This document shows positions 44,890 to 53,132 of a DNA stretch of 64,000 nt, piece after piece; positions within the stretch are counted from its first letter, which is position 1; each line of letters starts with the position of its first letter. Location of the stretch: assembly GCF_034047335.1 (NCBI RefSeq), contig NZ_CP139137.1, positions 1,984,001-2,048,000 on the forward strand, given 5' to 3'. Source of the stretch: Chryseobacterium sp. JJR-5R (GTDB lineage Bacteria > Bacteroidota > Bacteroidia > Flavobacteriales > Weeksellaceae). Both the position numbers and the translations under genes were made by a program. The notes under the pieces were generated by a model. The model was given only the letters and a program-made list of their open reading frames with translations. It was not told where the DNA came from and made no database searches.

Positions 44890-44909
44890 TTTTAATTTTT
44901 AGATTTTGA

Positions 44910-44917
44910 CAAATATA
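44910..44917 (-). promoter_or_regulatory. -7 promoter box for the second E2 gene
   Basis: On the minus strand TATATTTG matches TAnnTTTG, 21 bases upstream of the start codon. Confidence 0.6.
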
Positions 44918-44952
44918 TAAAAAAAAACGATTTTTTTATGAAATATTAAATG

Positions 44953-45780
44953 TTAGAAAAATTCAATATAAATATTTTCTCCCATGTTGAGTCCGAACAA
45001 AGTCTTGGCCCCGTTATTTTTACTTCCTTTGTAAATGGTAAGCTCCAAATGCTGGCTGTCATTGAAGATTGCCGCAGACTGCCCATGGAATTCAGTTTCC
45101 CTGTCCCAGTCTGAAACCACTTCCGTATGGCTCCCGAATACCTTTGAAAGGGCAAGATTCCTGAATTTTATGGTGAAACTTTCATATCCTTTCCCAATGG
45201 TTTCAAATAAATCTTTATTGATATTTGAGATTATATTTCCGAAATTATCAATATACATTACCTCGCCGATAATCATCTTTTCAGAATCATTATAAACCGG
45301 TTTTGGAAACATGAGCTGCTTTGCAGAATCAATTTTCCGGCCGATTACCTCCGGAAGCCCGCCATTGGCAAGGTGCACAGCTGCAGGAACGAAAACATCA
45401 CTCGATGTAAAACTGACAATATCATCAAACCTGTTATTAAGGGTGATCTCATAGATGGCCTCGGGCTTGATGTCAAAAAAAACAAGGCTCACCAGCCCGT
45501 TATCAGCAGCAATAAAATAATGCCCGTCTGCTTTACAGACGATGTTTTTCCGGGATTTATGGTGAAAACTGTCAACAGAAAGTATATGGATGGTTCCTTT
45601 CGGGAAATGTTTATAGGCGTTTCTTACAATATAAGAAGTCTGTACAAGGTTAAATGCCTGGATTTCGTGGCTGATGTCAACAATATGAACATCCTGATTC
45701 AGAGAAAGGATGCTGCCCTTTACAGCGGCAACTCTGTAATCCAAATTTCCGAAATCTGAAGTAAGTGTGATAATTGACAT
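44953..45780 (-). CDS. SAM hydroxide adenosyltransferase/SAM hydrolase (DUF62)
   Basis: The 275-residue protein is of the fluorinase/chlorinase superfamily that opens S-adenosylmethionine with hydroxide, giving adenosine and methionine. Marks: ITLTSDFGNLDYRVAAVKGSI at the N-terminus with the key Asp, VDISHEIQAFNLVQTSYIVRNAYKHFPKGTIHILSVD, YFIAADNGLVSLVF and VFVPAAVHLANG. A frame extension of ten codons upstream overlaps a -7 box (45808-45815), so ATG at 45780 is used. Single gene; the SAM-hydroxide activity is from family knowledge. Confidence 0.92.
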   Translation of the reverse strand: MSIITLTSDFGNLDYRVAAVKGSILSLNQDVHIVDISHEIQAFNLVQTSYIVRNAYKHFPKGTIHILSVDSFHHKSRKNIVCKADGHYFIAADNGLVSLVFFDIKPEAIYEITLNNRFDDIVSFTSSDVFVPAAVHLANGGLPEVIGRKIDSAKQLMFPKPVYNDSEKMIIGEVMYIDNFGNIISNINKDLFETIGKGYESFTIKFRNLALSKVFGSHTEVVSDWDRETEFHGQSAAIFNDSQHLELTIYKGSKNNGAKTLFGLNMGENIYIEFF

Positions 45781-45807
45781 GGAATTTTTTCTGGAATAAT
45801 AGAAATG

Positions 45808-45815
45808 CAAATTTA
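45808..45815 (-). promoter_or_regulatory. -7 promoter box for the SAM hydrolase gene
   Basis: On the minus strand TAAATTTG matches TAnnTTTG, 28 bases before the chosen ATG. Confidence 0.55.
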
Positions 45816-45912
45816 TCTAAAATAAAAAGAAAGCCGGGACGATTGTGGAAAAGAATTTGATATAAATTTCAAAAAAAGCTTTACATTTAAAATCTAAATT
45901 AATAAATACTGC

Positions 45913-46872
45913 ATGTTTGAATTAACATATGATTTGGAAGATATCGATGCGAAAATCTTCTATGGAGTTAATAACCAATATTTCAATGTCATTAAATCTA
46001 CTTTTCCCACGCTTAAAATTACAGGCAGGGACCATCATATATTTGCCATGGGAAATCAGGAAGCCCTTGATATCTTCAGACAGAAACTTGATGATATTGT
46101 CGGGTTTATATCCAAAAACAATTCTATCGGCCTGAAAGATGTCGAAAATATCCTCAATATTAAAGACGAAAACGAAAAACAGCTGGTTTTTGATCAGGAC
46201 ATTATCGTAAAAGGCGTCAATGGAAAAGTTATTAAGGCAAAGACCACCAACCTTAAAAAACTGGTAAAAGAAACGGAGAAAAAAGATATGGTTTTTGCAA
46301 TAGGCCCTGCCGGGACGGGGAAAACCTATACAAGTGTAGCTTTGGCAGCTAAAGCATTGCGAGATAAATCGGTAAAAAGAATTGTATTGACAAGGCCGGC
46401 AGTGGAAGCGGGGGAGAGCCTGGGTTTTTTGCCGGGCGACCTTAAAGAGAAGCTGGATCCTTATTTACAGCCTTTATATGATGCGCTCCGTGATATGATC
46501 CCCCATGAAAAGCTGGAAGGTTTTATAGAAAAGAAAATAATCGAGGTGGCGCCGCTGGCTTTTATGAGAGGAAGAACCCTGGATGATGCATTTGTAATCC
46601 TGGATGAAGCACAGAATACCACACATTCCCAGATGAAAATGTTTTTAACCAGAATGGGAATGAACGCCAAGTTTATCATTACCGGAGACCCGAGCCAGGT
46701 CGACCTGCCTCCGAAACAGCAATCCGGCCTGAAAGAAGCCATGAGGATTCTGAAGGATGTTAAGGAGATCGGGTTTGTACACCTTACGGAAGAAGACGTC
46801 GTAAGGCATCCTGTAGTGAGGAAAATTATATTGGCTTACAACAGCGAGGATAAAAAACAAAAAGGCGAATAA
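45913..46872 (+). CDS. phoH: PhoH family ATPase
   Basis: A 319-residue PhoH/YbeZ-type protein: an N-terminal KH-like region (residues 1-95), then a P-loop domain with GPAGTGKT at 131-138, TRPAVEAGESLGFLPGDLKEKLDPYLQPLYDAL, Walker B VILDEAQNTTHSQMKMFLTRMG and ITGDPSQVDLP. PhoH proteins are ATPases with RNA-unwinding links, often near ybeY. Length is normal. It is followed by a strong hairpin terminator. Confidence 0.95.
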   Translation: MFELTYDLEDIDAKIFYGVNNQYFNVIKSTFPTLKITGRDHHIFAMGNQEALDIFRQKLDDIVGFISKNNSIGLKDVENILNIKDENEKQLVFDQDIIVKGVNGKVIKAKTTNLKKLVKETEKKDMVFAIGPAGTGKTYTSVALAAKALRDKSVKRIVLTRPAVEAGESLGFLPGDLKEKLDPYLQPLYDALRDMIPHEKLEGFIEKKIIEVAPLAFMRGRTLDDAFVILDEAQNTTHSQMKMFLTRMGMNAKFIITGDPSQVDLPPKQQSGLKEAMRILKDVKEIGFVHLTEEDVVRHPVVRKIILAYNSEDKKQKGE

Positions 46873-46899
46873 TTTAATGTAATGACATTGCTGATTAAT

Positions 46900-46929
46900 A
46901 AGCACAGGACGATTTATCGTTCTGTGCTT
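46900..46929 (+). terminator. Rho-independent terminator after phoH
   Basis: AAGCACAGGACGAT pairs with ATCGTTCTGTGCTT over 14 positions (one G-T pair), with a two-base inner loop that opens to a larger loop in practice, followed by T residues. Confidence 0.8.
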
Positions 46930-46979
46930 TACTTTTTAATATGAAAAGTCATTTGATTTTGATATTTGAAAAAAAATGC

Positions 46980-46987
46980 TATTTTTG
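46980..46987 (+). promoter_or_regulatory. -7 promoter box for the first outer-membrane barrel gene
   Basis: TATTTTTG matches TAnnTTTG; a TTTG at 46958-46961 lies 18 bases upstream as the -33 element, the standard spacing. Confidence 0.65.
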
Positions 46988-47017
46988 CCCCGGATTAATT
47001 AAAAACTATTTAATACT

Positions 47018-47692
47018 ATGAAAAAATTTATACTGATGGCAGCTGTGGCTGTAATGGGAATAAGTGTGAACGCCCAGGAATTTAAATTCGGGCCTAAAGC
47101 CGGTTACTCCTTATCGATGTTAAAATCAGAAGGTGATGGAGAATCTTACAAATTTGATTCAAAATCTTCTTTTTATGTTGGTGCTTTAGCTGAATATAAA
47201 TTCAGTGATAAGTTTGCTGTACAGGGAGAGGTTTTATATTCTCCTATTGGTGGTAAACAAGAAGAATCTGTTACTTATTCTGAAATGGGAGTTACAGTAA
47301 CAGGGACTGAAAAGAGTGATTTTAAACTGGGAACTGTACAGATCCCTGTTAGCGCAAAATATTATGCGACTGAAAATTTAGCTTTTGGTTTAGGTGTTAA
47401 TTTTGGAATTATTACTTCTGCAAAAGTTGAATTAACGGCTACACTTAGCGGAAACGCACTAGGACAAGCGTTTGAGGAATCACAGGGAACTACTGAAGAT
47501 ATTAAGGATGAAGTAAAATCTTTAAATCTTGCTCCATTTGTTGGCGCTGAATATACCCTGGAAAATGGTTTATTCTTCGATGCAAGATATAATCTGGGAG
47601 TATCTAACCTTATCAAAAATCCTGAAGGAAATGAAACATTAAAAAACAGTTTCTTTCAGATTGGTGTAGGTTTCAAATTCGGTGGCAACTAA
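47018..47692 (+). CDS. Outer-membrane beta-barrel protein (porin family)
   Basis: The 224-residue protein has a signal peptide (MKKFILMAAVAVMGISVNAQ) and alternating beta strands with KFGPKAGYSLSMLKSEG at the start and a final strand SFFQIGVGFKFGGN ending near an aromatic-containing C-terminus. This is the small eight-strand barrel fold (PorT-like/OmpA-like) abundant in Bacteroidota. It has its own promoter and terminator. Its ligand is unknown. Confidence 0.88.
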   Translation: MKKFILMAAVAVMGISVNAQEFKFGPKAGYSLSMLKSEGDGESYKFDSKSSFYVGALAEYKFSDKFAVQGEVLYSPIGGKQEESVTYSEMGVTVTGTEKSDFKLGTVQIPVSAKYYATENLAFGLGVNFGIITSAKVELTATLSGNALGQAFEESQGTTEDIKDEVKSLNLAPFVGAEYTLENGLFFDARYNLGVSNLIKNPEGNETLKNSFFQIGVGFKFGGN

Positions 47693-47717
47693 GAATTTAT
47701 TTTACTAGAGAATACAG

Positions 47718-47738
47718 AGCGGTACATTTTGTACCGCT
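47718..47738 (+). terminator. Rho-independent terminator after the first barrel gene
   Basis: AGCGGTACA pairs with TGTACCGCT over nine bases with a three-base loop, followed by a run of eight or more T residues. Confidence 0.88.
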
Positions 47739-47745
47739 TTTTTTT

Positions 47746-48112
47746 ATGTCTGTATGTATTGCTTTTCCTGAACAAATATTTCTGATGGACTTCTGATAAC
47801 ATTTTCCAGCAGCTGTTTAAAGTCGGAAATAAAAAAGAGCTGATCCTGATTATAACGTATAAAGCTGACCTGTTATATGCTTTTTTTGTAAATTCAGGTA
47901 TCAGGAGTACGCCGTTCAGCCCTATTCAGATAAAATCAATTTTTTTTTAAATCAGTCATATTGAGCTCCCATTGAAGAATCTGAGTTTTTATGTCATGAA
48001 AATTATGAAAAGCCGGGAAGCCCGTGTTTACTGGGATTACAGCTGAAAATTACCAATATTTTCCGATGATATTAATCACATTAACAAATTTTAATATTCG
48101 ATACTGCTGCTG
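47746..48112. other. Intergenic stretch without a recognisable gene
   Basis: About 370 bases between the terminator of the first barrel gene and the promoter of the second. Both strands are broken by stops, no hairpin RNA or repeat stands out, and composition is like neighbouring intergenic DNA. Confidence 0.6.
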
Positions 48113-48120
48113 TACATTTG
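48113..48120 (+). promoter_or_regulatory. -7 promoter box for the second barrel gene
   Basis: TACATTTG matches TAnnTTTG exactly, 28 bases before the start codon. Confidence 0.65.
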
Positions 48121-48148
48121 CCCTCAGAAAGTATTAAATTTTTAAAAA

Positions 48149-48820
48149 ATGAAAAAAGTATTATTGGCAGGTGCGGTTGCACTTTTCGGTTTATCCAATG
48201 CTCAGATTGCCAAAGGAACTGTTTATCTATCAGGACAGGTAAACTATTCTTCTGTAGACAACAGAGAAAACAACGATGCTAAAACTGAAAATCTAAGAAT
48301 TATTCCTACTGCGGGTTTCTTTGTAGGGAACAATGTAGCTGTTGGTTTGGGAGTTGGATATAAACAATCTACTGATAAAGTTACACTTACACAGTTCTCA
48401 GGTCCTTATACACTTAAAACAGTAGGCAAATATACGGAAGATGCTGTTGTTGTAGCTCCTTTTGTAAGAAAATACTGGACAATTGCAGATAAGTTATACG
48501 TCTTCGGACAGCTGGAAGTTCCTATGGAATTCGGAAATTACAAAACGGAAGCTACCCGCACATTCACAGATAATGTAAATAACGGAGTTGAGAATCAAAG
48601 CGTCTCCACAAAGACAAAATATACATCTGTAGGTGTTAATATCAAGCCAGGTTTGGATTATTTCTTAAATAAGAACTGGTCTATTGAAGCTACAATCGGT
48701 GAATTTGGCTTTAATACTTATAAGCTGGATGTTGATGGTGCTGACAACCGCAACGATTACAGATTCGGTTTGAACTTATCTTCGGTAACATTCGGAGTTA
48801 AGTATGTTTTTGCCAAATAA
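48149..48820 (+). CDS. Outer-membrane beta-barrel protein
   Basis: The 223-residue protein has a signal peptide MKKVLLAGAVALFGLSNAQ and a barrel-like series of strands (RIIPTAGFFVGNNVAVGLGVGYKQS, VGVNIKPGLDYFLNKNWSIEATIGEFGFNTYKL, RFGLNLSSVTFGVKYVFAK with an aromatic near the C-terminus). It resembles the next barrel gene in signal peptide and end-strand pattern, so the two are paralogues. Ends just before a terminator. Confidence 0.87.
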   Translation: MKKVLLAGAVALFGLSNAQIAKGTVYLSGQVNYSSVDNRENNDAKTENLRIIPTAGFFVGNNVAVGLGVGYKQSTDKVTLTQFSGPYTLKTVGKYTEDAVVVAPFVRKYWTIADKLYVFGQLEVPMEFGNYKTEATRTFTDNVNNGVENQSVSTKTKYTSVGVNIKPGLDYFLNKNWSIEATIGEFGFNTYKLDVDGADNRNDYRFGLNLSSVTFGVKYVFAK

Positions 48821-48840
48821 TAAACAAAGCATATACGTGT

Positions 48841-48870
48841 AAAGTCCTGGGATCTTATTCCAGGGCTTTT
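48841..48870 (+). terminator. Terminator after the second barrel gene
   Basis: AAAGTCCTGG pairs with CCAGGGCTTT (one G-T pair) around a nine-base loop, followed by a T-rich stretch. Confidence 0.7.
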
Positions 48871-48961
48871 GTTTTATTACCCCCATATCATGTATAACGG
48901 AAAAACCATTAATATGGTAGTAATTTCGCTGAAAATATAAGTGTATACCGAATAAATTATA

Positions 48962-48969
48962 TATTTTTG
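48962..48969 (+). promoter_or_regulatory. -7 promoter box far upstream of the third barrel gene
   Basis: TATTTTTG matches TAnnTTTG but lies 169 bases before the start codon, implying a long leader unless another promoter exists. Confidence 0.45.
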
Positions 48970-49138
48970 CACAGCTTAAAAATCCTTTGTTACCAAGCCA
49001 AATTACCGTCAAATAACATGAGAAAATAACGAGGAACGATAAGTGATATTCCGGATCAGACACGTTACCGTATTATTTCCGGTTGATGGTATACGGAATA
49101 AATAAAGATCAGATAAATTATATTTTAAATAAATAACT
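48970..49138 (+). other. Possible long 5' leader of the third barrel gene
   Basis: No ORF of coding quality fits here. The stretch contains a near-repeat of the promoter-proximal bases: GTATACCGAATAAAT at about 48943 and GTATACGGAATAAATA at about 49090. The repeat could be a remnant of the duplication that made the barrel pair, or a regulatory leader. Confidence 0.35.
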
Positions 49139-49762
49139 ATGAAAAAACTATTATTGGCAGGTGCTGTTGCACTTTTCGGTTTGTCAAATGCTCAAATGAC
49201 CAAAGGGGACTGGGTATTCAGTGGAAATACCGGTCTTGGTTTCAACAGTATTGATACCAAAACTAAAGTAGAAGGCCAGACATATGACGGTGCTAAAGTG
49301 AGCACATTTTCTGTGACTCCGTCTGTAGGGTATTTCGTTATTGACAAATTAGCAGTAGGGATTGATTTAGGCTTTACAAGCATCACAACAAAAGAAGAAG
49401 GTGATAAATCTACAATCTCCAACTTTTCTGTAATGCCGACTGCAACTTATTATTTTATGAACAGCAGCAAATTGGTTCCTTTCTTAGGGGCAGGTATCGG
49501 ATATGCATCCGGCAAAACAAAAGAAACATATTCTAATGTTTCACAAGAATTTACTACTAACGGTTTAGCATGGAAAGTAAAAGGAGGGGTTACTTATATG
49601 GCTACACAGTCTCTGGGTATTAATTTAGGGGTATCTTTCGATCAGTTTGCTAACAAAGAAACTTATTTCGGAACTGAATATAAAAATACAGTTAACACTT
49701 TTGGTGTAAACGTAGGTTTCTCTTATTTCCTTAAAGCCAAGGCTCAGAAATCTGATAAATAA
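49139..49762 (+). CDS. Outer-membrane beta-barrel protein
   Basis: The 207-residue barrel has the signal peptide MKKLLLAGAVALFGLSNAQ, almost the same as in the preceding barrel gene, then FSGNTGLGFNSIDTKTK, VTPSVGYFVIDKLAVGIDLGFTSI, YFMNSSKLVPFLGAGIGYASGKT and a closing strand VNTFGVNVGFSYFLKA. It is a small OmpW/OmpA-like barrel of unknown ligand. The near-identical signal-peptide DNA next door is evidence for tandem duplication. Confidence 0.87.
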   Translation: MKKLLLAGAVALFGLSNAQMTKGDWVFSGNTGLGFNSIDTKTKVEGQTYDGAKVSTFSVTPSVGYFVIDKLAVGIDLGFTSITTKEEGDKSTISNFSVMPTATYYFMNSSKLVPFLGAGIGYASGKTKETYSNVSQEFTTNGLAWKVKGGVTYMATQSLGINLGVSFDQFANKETYFGTEYKNTVNTFGVNVGFSYFLKAKAQKSDK

Positions 49763-49783
49763 GAATTATTTTTAAGATCAATA

Positions 49784-49813
49784 AAAATCCGGTTCGTTTC
49801 TGAACCGGATTTT
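49784..49813. terminator. Bidirectional terminator after the third barrel gene
   Basis: A perfect 12-base stem (AAAATCCGGTTC and complement) with a six-base loop lies between the barrel gene and the convergent TM2 gene. Confidence 0.88.
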
Positions 49814-49861
49814 ATATTTTGATATAATGATAATGAAAATAAGTAATTTTATTTTATTTTA

Positions 49862-50134
49862 CTAAAACCATTCTTTCTGATTTTGAACATAGGTCCTGTC
49901 AAATTCTTCATCAGATTTGGTCAGGTAGATTATACCCTCGATAAATCCGATTATCCCAACGATTCCGCAGGTTACCAATCCTAAAACCAATTGAATGATC
50001 CCAGCTTTTGTGTAACCCAGGTAAAACTTATGAATACCAAAAGTACCCAACAGCAGTCCTAAAATACCGGCAGCTACTTTCTTCTCAGATCTGTAAGGCT
50101 GAAGATAATTTCCTTGTCTTTCATTAATTTCCAT
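49862..50134 (-). CDS. TM2 domain membrane protein
   Basis: The 90-residue protein carries a TM2 domain: KKVAAGILGLLLGTFGIHKFYLGYTKAGIIQLVLGLVTCGIVGIIGFIEGIIYLTKSDEEF, two membrane helices joined by a short polar turn with the family's G-x-x-G-x-H-x-F-Y-L-G signature. Function unknown. Single gene, 45 bases downstream of ffh. Confidence 0.92.
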   Translation of the reverse strand: MEINERQGNYLQPYRSEKKVAAGILGLLLGTFGIHKFYLGYTKAGIIQLVLGLVTCGIVGIIGFIEGIIYLTKSDEEFDRTYVQNQKEWF

Positions 50135-50179
50135 ATAATTTTTTTTGTAGTGTTTTTATTTAATTGATGGTTGGGTAGC

Positions 50180-51541
50180 TTATTTACCGAACATTCCGCC
50201 CATTCCGGGCATATTCGGCATTTTACTCATCATCTGCATCATCTGTTTTCCCTGAGGCCCCTGCATCATCTTCATCATTTTGCCCATCTGGTCAAACTGC
50301 TTCATCAAAGCATTTACATCTTCAATTTTTCTGCCGGCTCCTTTGGCAATCCTGTTTTTTCTCTGGGTATTGATAATGGAAGGCCTCCTTCTTTCGTCCG
50401 GCGTCATTGAGTAGATAATTGCTTCGATGTGTTTAAAGGCATCATCGCTGATTTCCACATCTTTGATCGCTTTTCCAACGCCCGGAATCATGCCCATCAG
50501 GTCTTTCATATTCCCCATTTTCTTGATCTGGTTGATCTGCTTCAGGAAATCGTCAAAACCAAACTCGTTCTTGGCAATTTTCTTATGGAGTTTTTTCGCC
50601 TCTTCTTCATCAAACTGCTCCTGGGCTCTTTCTACCAGGGAAACAACGTCTCCCATTCCCAGGATCCTGTCGGCCATCCTTTCCGGATAAAAAAGATCCA
50701 GAGCCTCCATTTTTTCCCCTGTGGAAATAAATTTGATCGGTTTCTCCACTACGGAACGGATGGTAAGTGCCGCTCCGCCACGGGTATCGCCATCTAATTT
50801 AGTTAAAACAACCCCGTCAAAATTTAAAGTTTCGTTAAATGCTTTTGCCGTATTCACAGCATCCTGTCCGGTCATGGAGTCAACCACGAATAACGTTTCG
50901 CTGGGCTTGATTAAATAATGAACGGTTTTGATTTCATTCATCATCTGCTCATCAATCGCCAGACGGCCTGCCGTATCCACAATCACCACATCGTGGCCGT
51001 TTGATCTGGCAAAATTAATCCCGTTTTCAGCAATTGTGGAAGGGTTGGTTGAACCTTCTTCCGTGAAAACAGGAACCCCGATCTGTCCGCCCAGTACTTT
51101 AAGCTGGTCGATTGCAGCCGGACGATAGACATCACAGGCTACCAAAAGAGGTTTTTTATTTCTTTTTGTTTTCAGATAATGAGCCAGTTTCCCGGAAAAG
51201 GTGGTCTTACCGGAACCCTGAAGGCCGGCAATAAGAATCACCGACGGCTTTCCGGAAAGGTTGATGCCTTCCTGGGAACCTCCCATAAGGTCTACCAATT
51301 CATCATGAACGATTTTTGTCATCAGCTGTCCCGGAGTGAGCGAAGTGAGAACATCCTGTCCCAGTGCTTTATCCTGAACTCTCTTGGTAAGATCCTTGGC
51401 AACTTTATAATTAACATCGGCATCTACCAATGCTCTCCGGATCTCTTTTACGGTTTCCGCAACATTGATTTCCGTGATTTTTCCTCTTCCGGAAATATTG
51501 TGAAGTGCTTTGTCTAATTTATCCTGTAAGCTGTTAAACAT
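50180..51541 (-). CDS. ffh: Signal recognition particle protein Ffh
   Basis: The 453-residue SRP GTPase has an N domain (1-90), G domain with GLQGSGKTT at 106-114, DTAGRLAIDEQMM, TKLDGDTRGGAAL, and a methionine-rich M domain ending MMKMMQGPQGKQMMQMMSKMPNMPGMGGMFGK that binds SRP RNA and signal sequences. It delivers nascent membrane proteins to FtsY. A -7 box precedes it and the IS element lies upstream. Confidence 0.97.
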   Translation of the reverse strand: MFNSLQDKLDKALHNISGRGKITEINVAETVKEIRRALVDADVNYKVAKDLTKRVQDKALGQDVLTSLTPGQLMTKIVHDELVDLMGGSQEGINLSGKPSVILIAGLQGSGKTTFSGKLAHYLKTKRNKKPLLVACDVYRPAAIDQLKVLGGQIGVPVFTEEGSTNPSTIAENGINFARSNGHDVVIVDTAGRLAIDEQMMNEIKTVHYLIKPSETLFVVDSMTGQDAVNTAKAFNETLNFDGVVLTKLDGDTRGGAALTIRSVVEKPIKFISTGEKMEALDLFYPERMADRILGMGDVVSLVERAQEQFDEEEAKKLHKKIAKNEFGFDDFLKQINQIKKMGNMKDLMGMIPGVGKAIKDVEISDDAFKHIEAIIYSMTPDERRRPSIINTQRKNRIAKGAGRKIEDVNALMKQFDQMGKMMKMMQGPQGKQMMQMMSKMPNMPGMGGMFGK

Positions 51542-51564
51542 ATGTATTGTAAATTATAGGTCTG

Positions 51565-51572
51565 CAAAAATA
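51565..51572 (-). promoter_or_regulatory. -7 promoter box for ffh
   Basis: On the minus strand TATTTTTG matches TAnnTTTG, 24 bases before the ffh start. It lies inside the chromosome side of the IS boundary, so the insertion did not remove it. Confidence 0.65.
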
Positions 51573-51625
51573 AGGAAATTTTAGAATATCCAAAGTCTTT
51601 ATTTTGTAAACTATTAAACACTGTG

Positions 51626-51648
51626 TGTAGGCTTCCCATTTTCAGTAC
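51626..51648. repeat. Left terminal inverted repeat of the IS3-family element
   Basis: TGTAGGCTTCCC...CAGTAC matches the complement of the right end with a one-base gap and several mismatches in the middle. Confidence 0.6.
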
Positions 51649-52562
51649 TATTCAAAAGTAGTAATTTCTGTTAATATTTTGTTGTTGTTGTTTAATGTGG
51701 GAAAGTGGTCAGGAAACAGCCTTGGGTTTGCCTTTGCTTGCTGTCCATTTTTCCACATCACAGGTGATAAACCACCCAATGCATCGTGCGGACGATAATG
51801 GTTGTAATCTTCAACCCATTCTTGCGCTACCTCTCTTACTTCATCCAGACTTGAGAATAAATAGGCGTCCAAAACTCCTTCTCTGAATGATTTATTAAAC
51901 CTTTCGATCAAAGAATTCTGCGTAGGTTTCCCCGGCTGAATGTAAGCAAACTTGATATCATTCACCAAACTCCAGGTCTGGATAAGGTGAGAGATAAACT
52001 CCGGCCCATTGTCCATCCTTATGGTTTTTGGCTTTCCATAATGGTTTACTAAGTGTTTCAGAATCCAGACCACACGGCTGCTTTTGATGGAATAATCGGC
52101 TTCTATGTGCAATACCTCACGGTTGTAATCATCTATAATATTAAAAGTCCTGATTTTTCTTCCGTTTTCTAAAACATCACTCATGAAGTCCATACTCCAG
52201 CTTTGGGTAAAACCTTCCGGAATGGACAGTGGTTCCTTTACTCTGGTGATCTTCCGTTTTTTGGATTTTCTCCTTAAGGATAATACTGCCTGTTTATAAA
52301 TCCTGTGAAGCCTTTTATGATTTACCTTCACGCCTTGGTTACGAAGCCTATGGTAATATTTCCAGAACCCGTCACGGGGATGACTTTCTGTCAACGACAG
52401 CAACTGTCTGTAAAGCACCGTGTCATCTTTGATGCTTTTATAAGCCACAGAACTCCGGCTAATCCCAAGTATCCGGCACGCCCTGCTGATACCTATTTCT
52501 GACTCTGCCTGCAGTTCTTCAATTAAAATTCTTTTGTGGCAGGGCTTTAAAGCTTTTTTCAA
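51648..52562 (-). CDS. IS3-family transposase OrfB (DDE integrase domain)
   Basis: The 304-residue frame has an HTH-like N-terminus (GISRACRILGISRSSVAYKS), then the integrase core with Asp in SWSMDFMSDVL, Asp in RMDNGPEFIS and Glu in NSLIERFNKSFREGVLDAYLF, followed by RPHDALGGLSPV. All three catalytic acids are present. It opens at a TTG inside the slippery A6G run of orfA, so it is probably made mainly as an OrfAB fusion by -1 frameshifting. Confidence 0.92.
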   Translation of the reverse strand: MKKALKPCHKRILIEELQAESEIGISRACRILGISRSSVAYKSIKDDTVLYRQLLSLTESHPRDGFWKYYHRLRNQGVKVNHKRLHRIYKQAVLSLRRKSKKRKITRVKEPLSIPEGFTQSWSMDFMSDVLENGRKIRTFNIIDDYNREVLHIEADYSIKSSRVVWILKHLVNHYGKPKTIRMDNGPEFISHLIQTWSLVNDIKFAYIQPGKPTQNSLIERFNKSFREGVLDAYLFSSLDEVREVAQEWVEDYNHYRPHDALGGLSPVMWKNGQQAKANPRLFPDHFPTLNNNNKILTEITTFE

Positions 52563-52812
52563 TAATATACCTTGCTGCTTCTAAGTCCAGGGCAAGGTTG
52601 GCGTACATCCTTTTCAGCTTCGCATTCTCTTCTTCCAATTGCTTGAGTCGTTTTAGCTCACCGGATTCCATCCCACCGTATTTGCTCCGCCATTTATAGA
52701 AAGTCTGACGGCTGATGCCGTTTAAACGGCATAATTCCTCACTGCTGGTTCCTCCATCGTAGTCCTTCAAAATCTTAGCTATCTGCTCAGGACTGAATCT
52801 ACTCTTTTTCAT
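52519..52812 (-). CDS. IS3-family OrfA, helix-turn-helix protein
   Basis: The 97-residue protein is the DNA-binding half: SRFSPEQIAKILKDYDGGTSSEELCRLNGISRQTFYKWRSKYGG as the HTH, and a leucine-zipper helix (LKRLKQLEEENAKLKRMYANLALDLEAARYIIEKSF). It overlaps orfB by 44 bases; the ATTGAAAAAAG stretch near the overlap start is the expected -1 slippage site. Binds the terminal repeats and forms dimers. Confidence 0.92.
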   Translation of the reverse strand: MKKSRFSPEQIAKILKDYDGGTSSEELCRLNGISRQTFYKWRSKYGGMESGELKRLKQLEEENAKLKRMYANLALDLEAARYIIEKSFKALPQKNFN

Positions 52813-52856
52813 ATTCTATTTACAATTTAAAGTTAATAATTTTATACTTTTAAACT

Positions 52857-52880
52857 GTACTGTTTTTCGGGGAGCTTACA
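52857..52880. repeat. Right terminal inverted repeat of the IS3-family element
   Basis: GTACTG...GGGGAGCTTACA is the imperfect inverted copy of the left end; the central A/T positions differ. Confidence 0.6.
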
Positions 52881-53132
52881 ACATACCTATTAAATTTATA
52901 TAGAGAAGTTTAAAGATTAGAAGAATAAGAGGAGGTATAAGTTTATCAGAAACGGCATATGGTATAATTTGTTTTACCGGGTATACAATAATGGTCAGCT
53001 TATGGTAATGTGGTTTACCCTATTTGATAATCATATAATTTGAAAAAGATAGGCGAATGGCTTCAATCCATTCAGATTATGAGTGCAAATAAAATATTTT
53101 TCTCTCCCACAAACATTATATTGGTTAATATT
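52881..53132. other. Intergenic stretch between IS end and peptide cluster
   Basis: About 250 AT-rich bases without an ORF. A weak six-base-stem hairpin (53055-53073) is present without a T run. It may be the joint between core chromosome and the acquired cluster. Confidence 0.5.

Larger units (their letters stand above)
51626..52880 (-). mobile_element. IS3-family insertion sequence
   Basis: A 1255-base element with imperfect terminal inverted repeats: left 51626-51648 (TGTAGGCTTCCC...CAGTAC) and right 52857-52880 (complement of TGTAAGCTCCCC...CAGTAC). It encodes overlapping orfA and orfB in the IS3 arrangement, joined by a likely A6G frameshift site (near 52554-52560). Both frames are open and the DDE triad is present, so it may be active. 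No target-site duplication could be seen at the proposed ends. Confidence 0.85.

Noticed and set aside
48776..49063. Minus-strand ORF in the gap between barrel genes
   Set aside because: It begins outside, ends inside the coding strand of the second barrel gene and crosses its terminator; no motif.
53055..53073. Small hairpin left of the PPTase gene as terminator
   Set aside because: A six-base stem with no T run; too weak to call.
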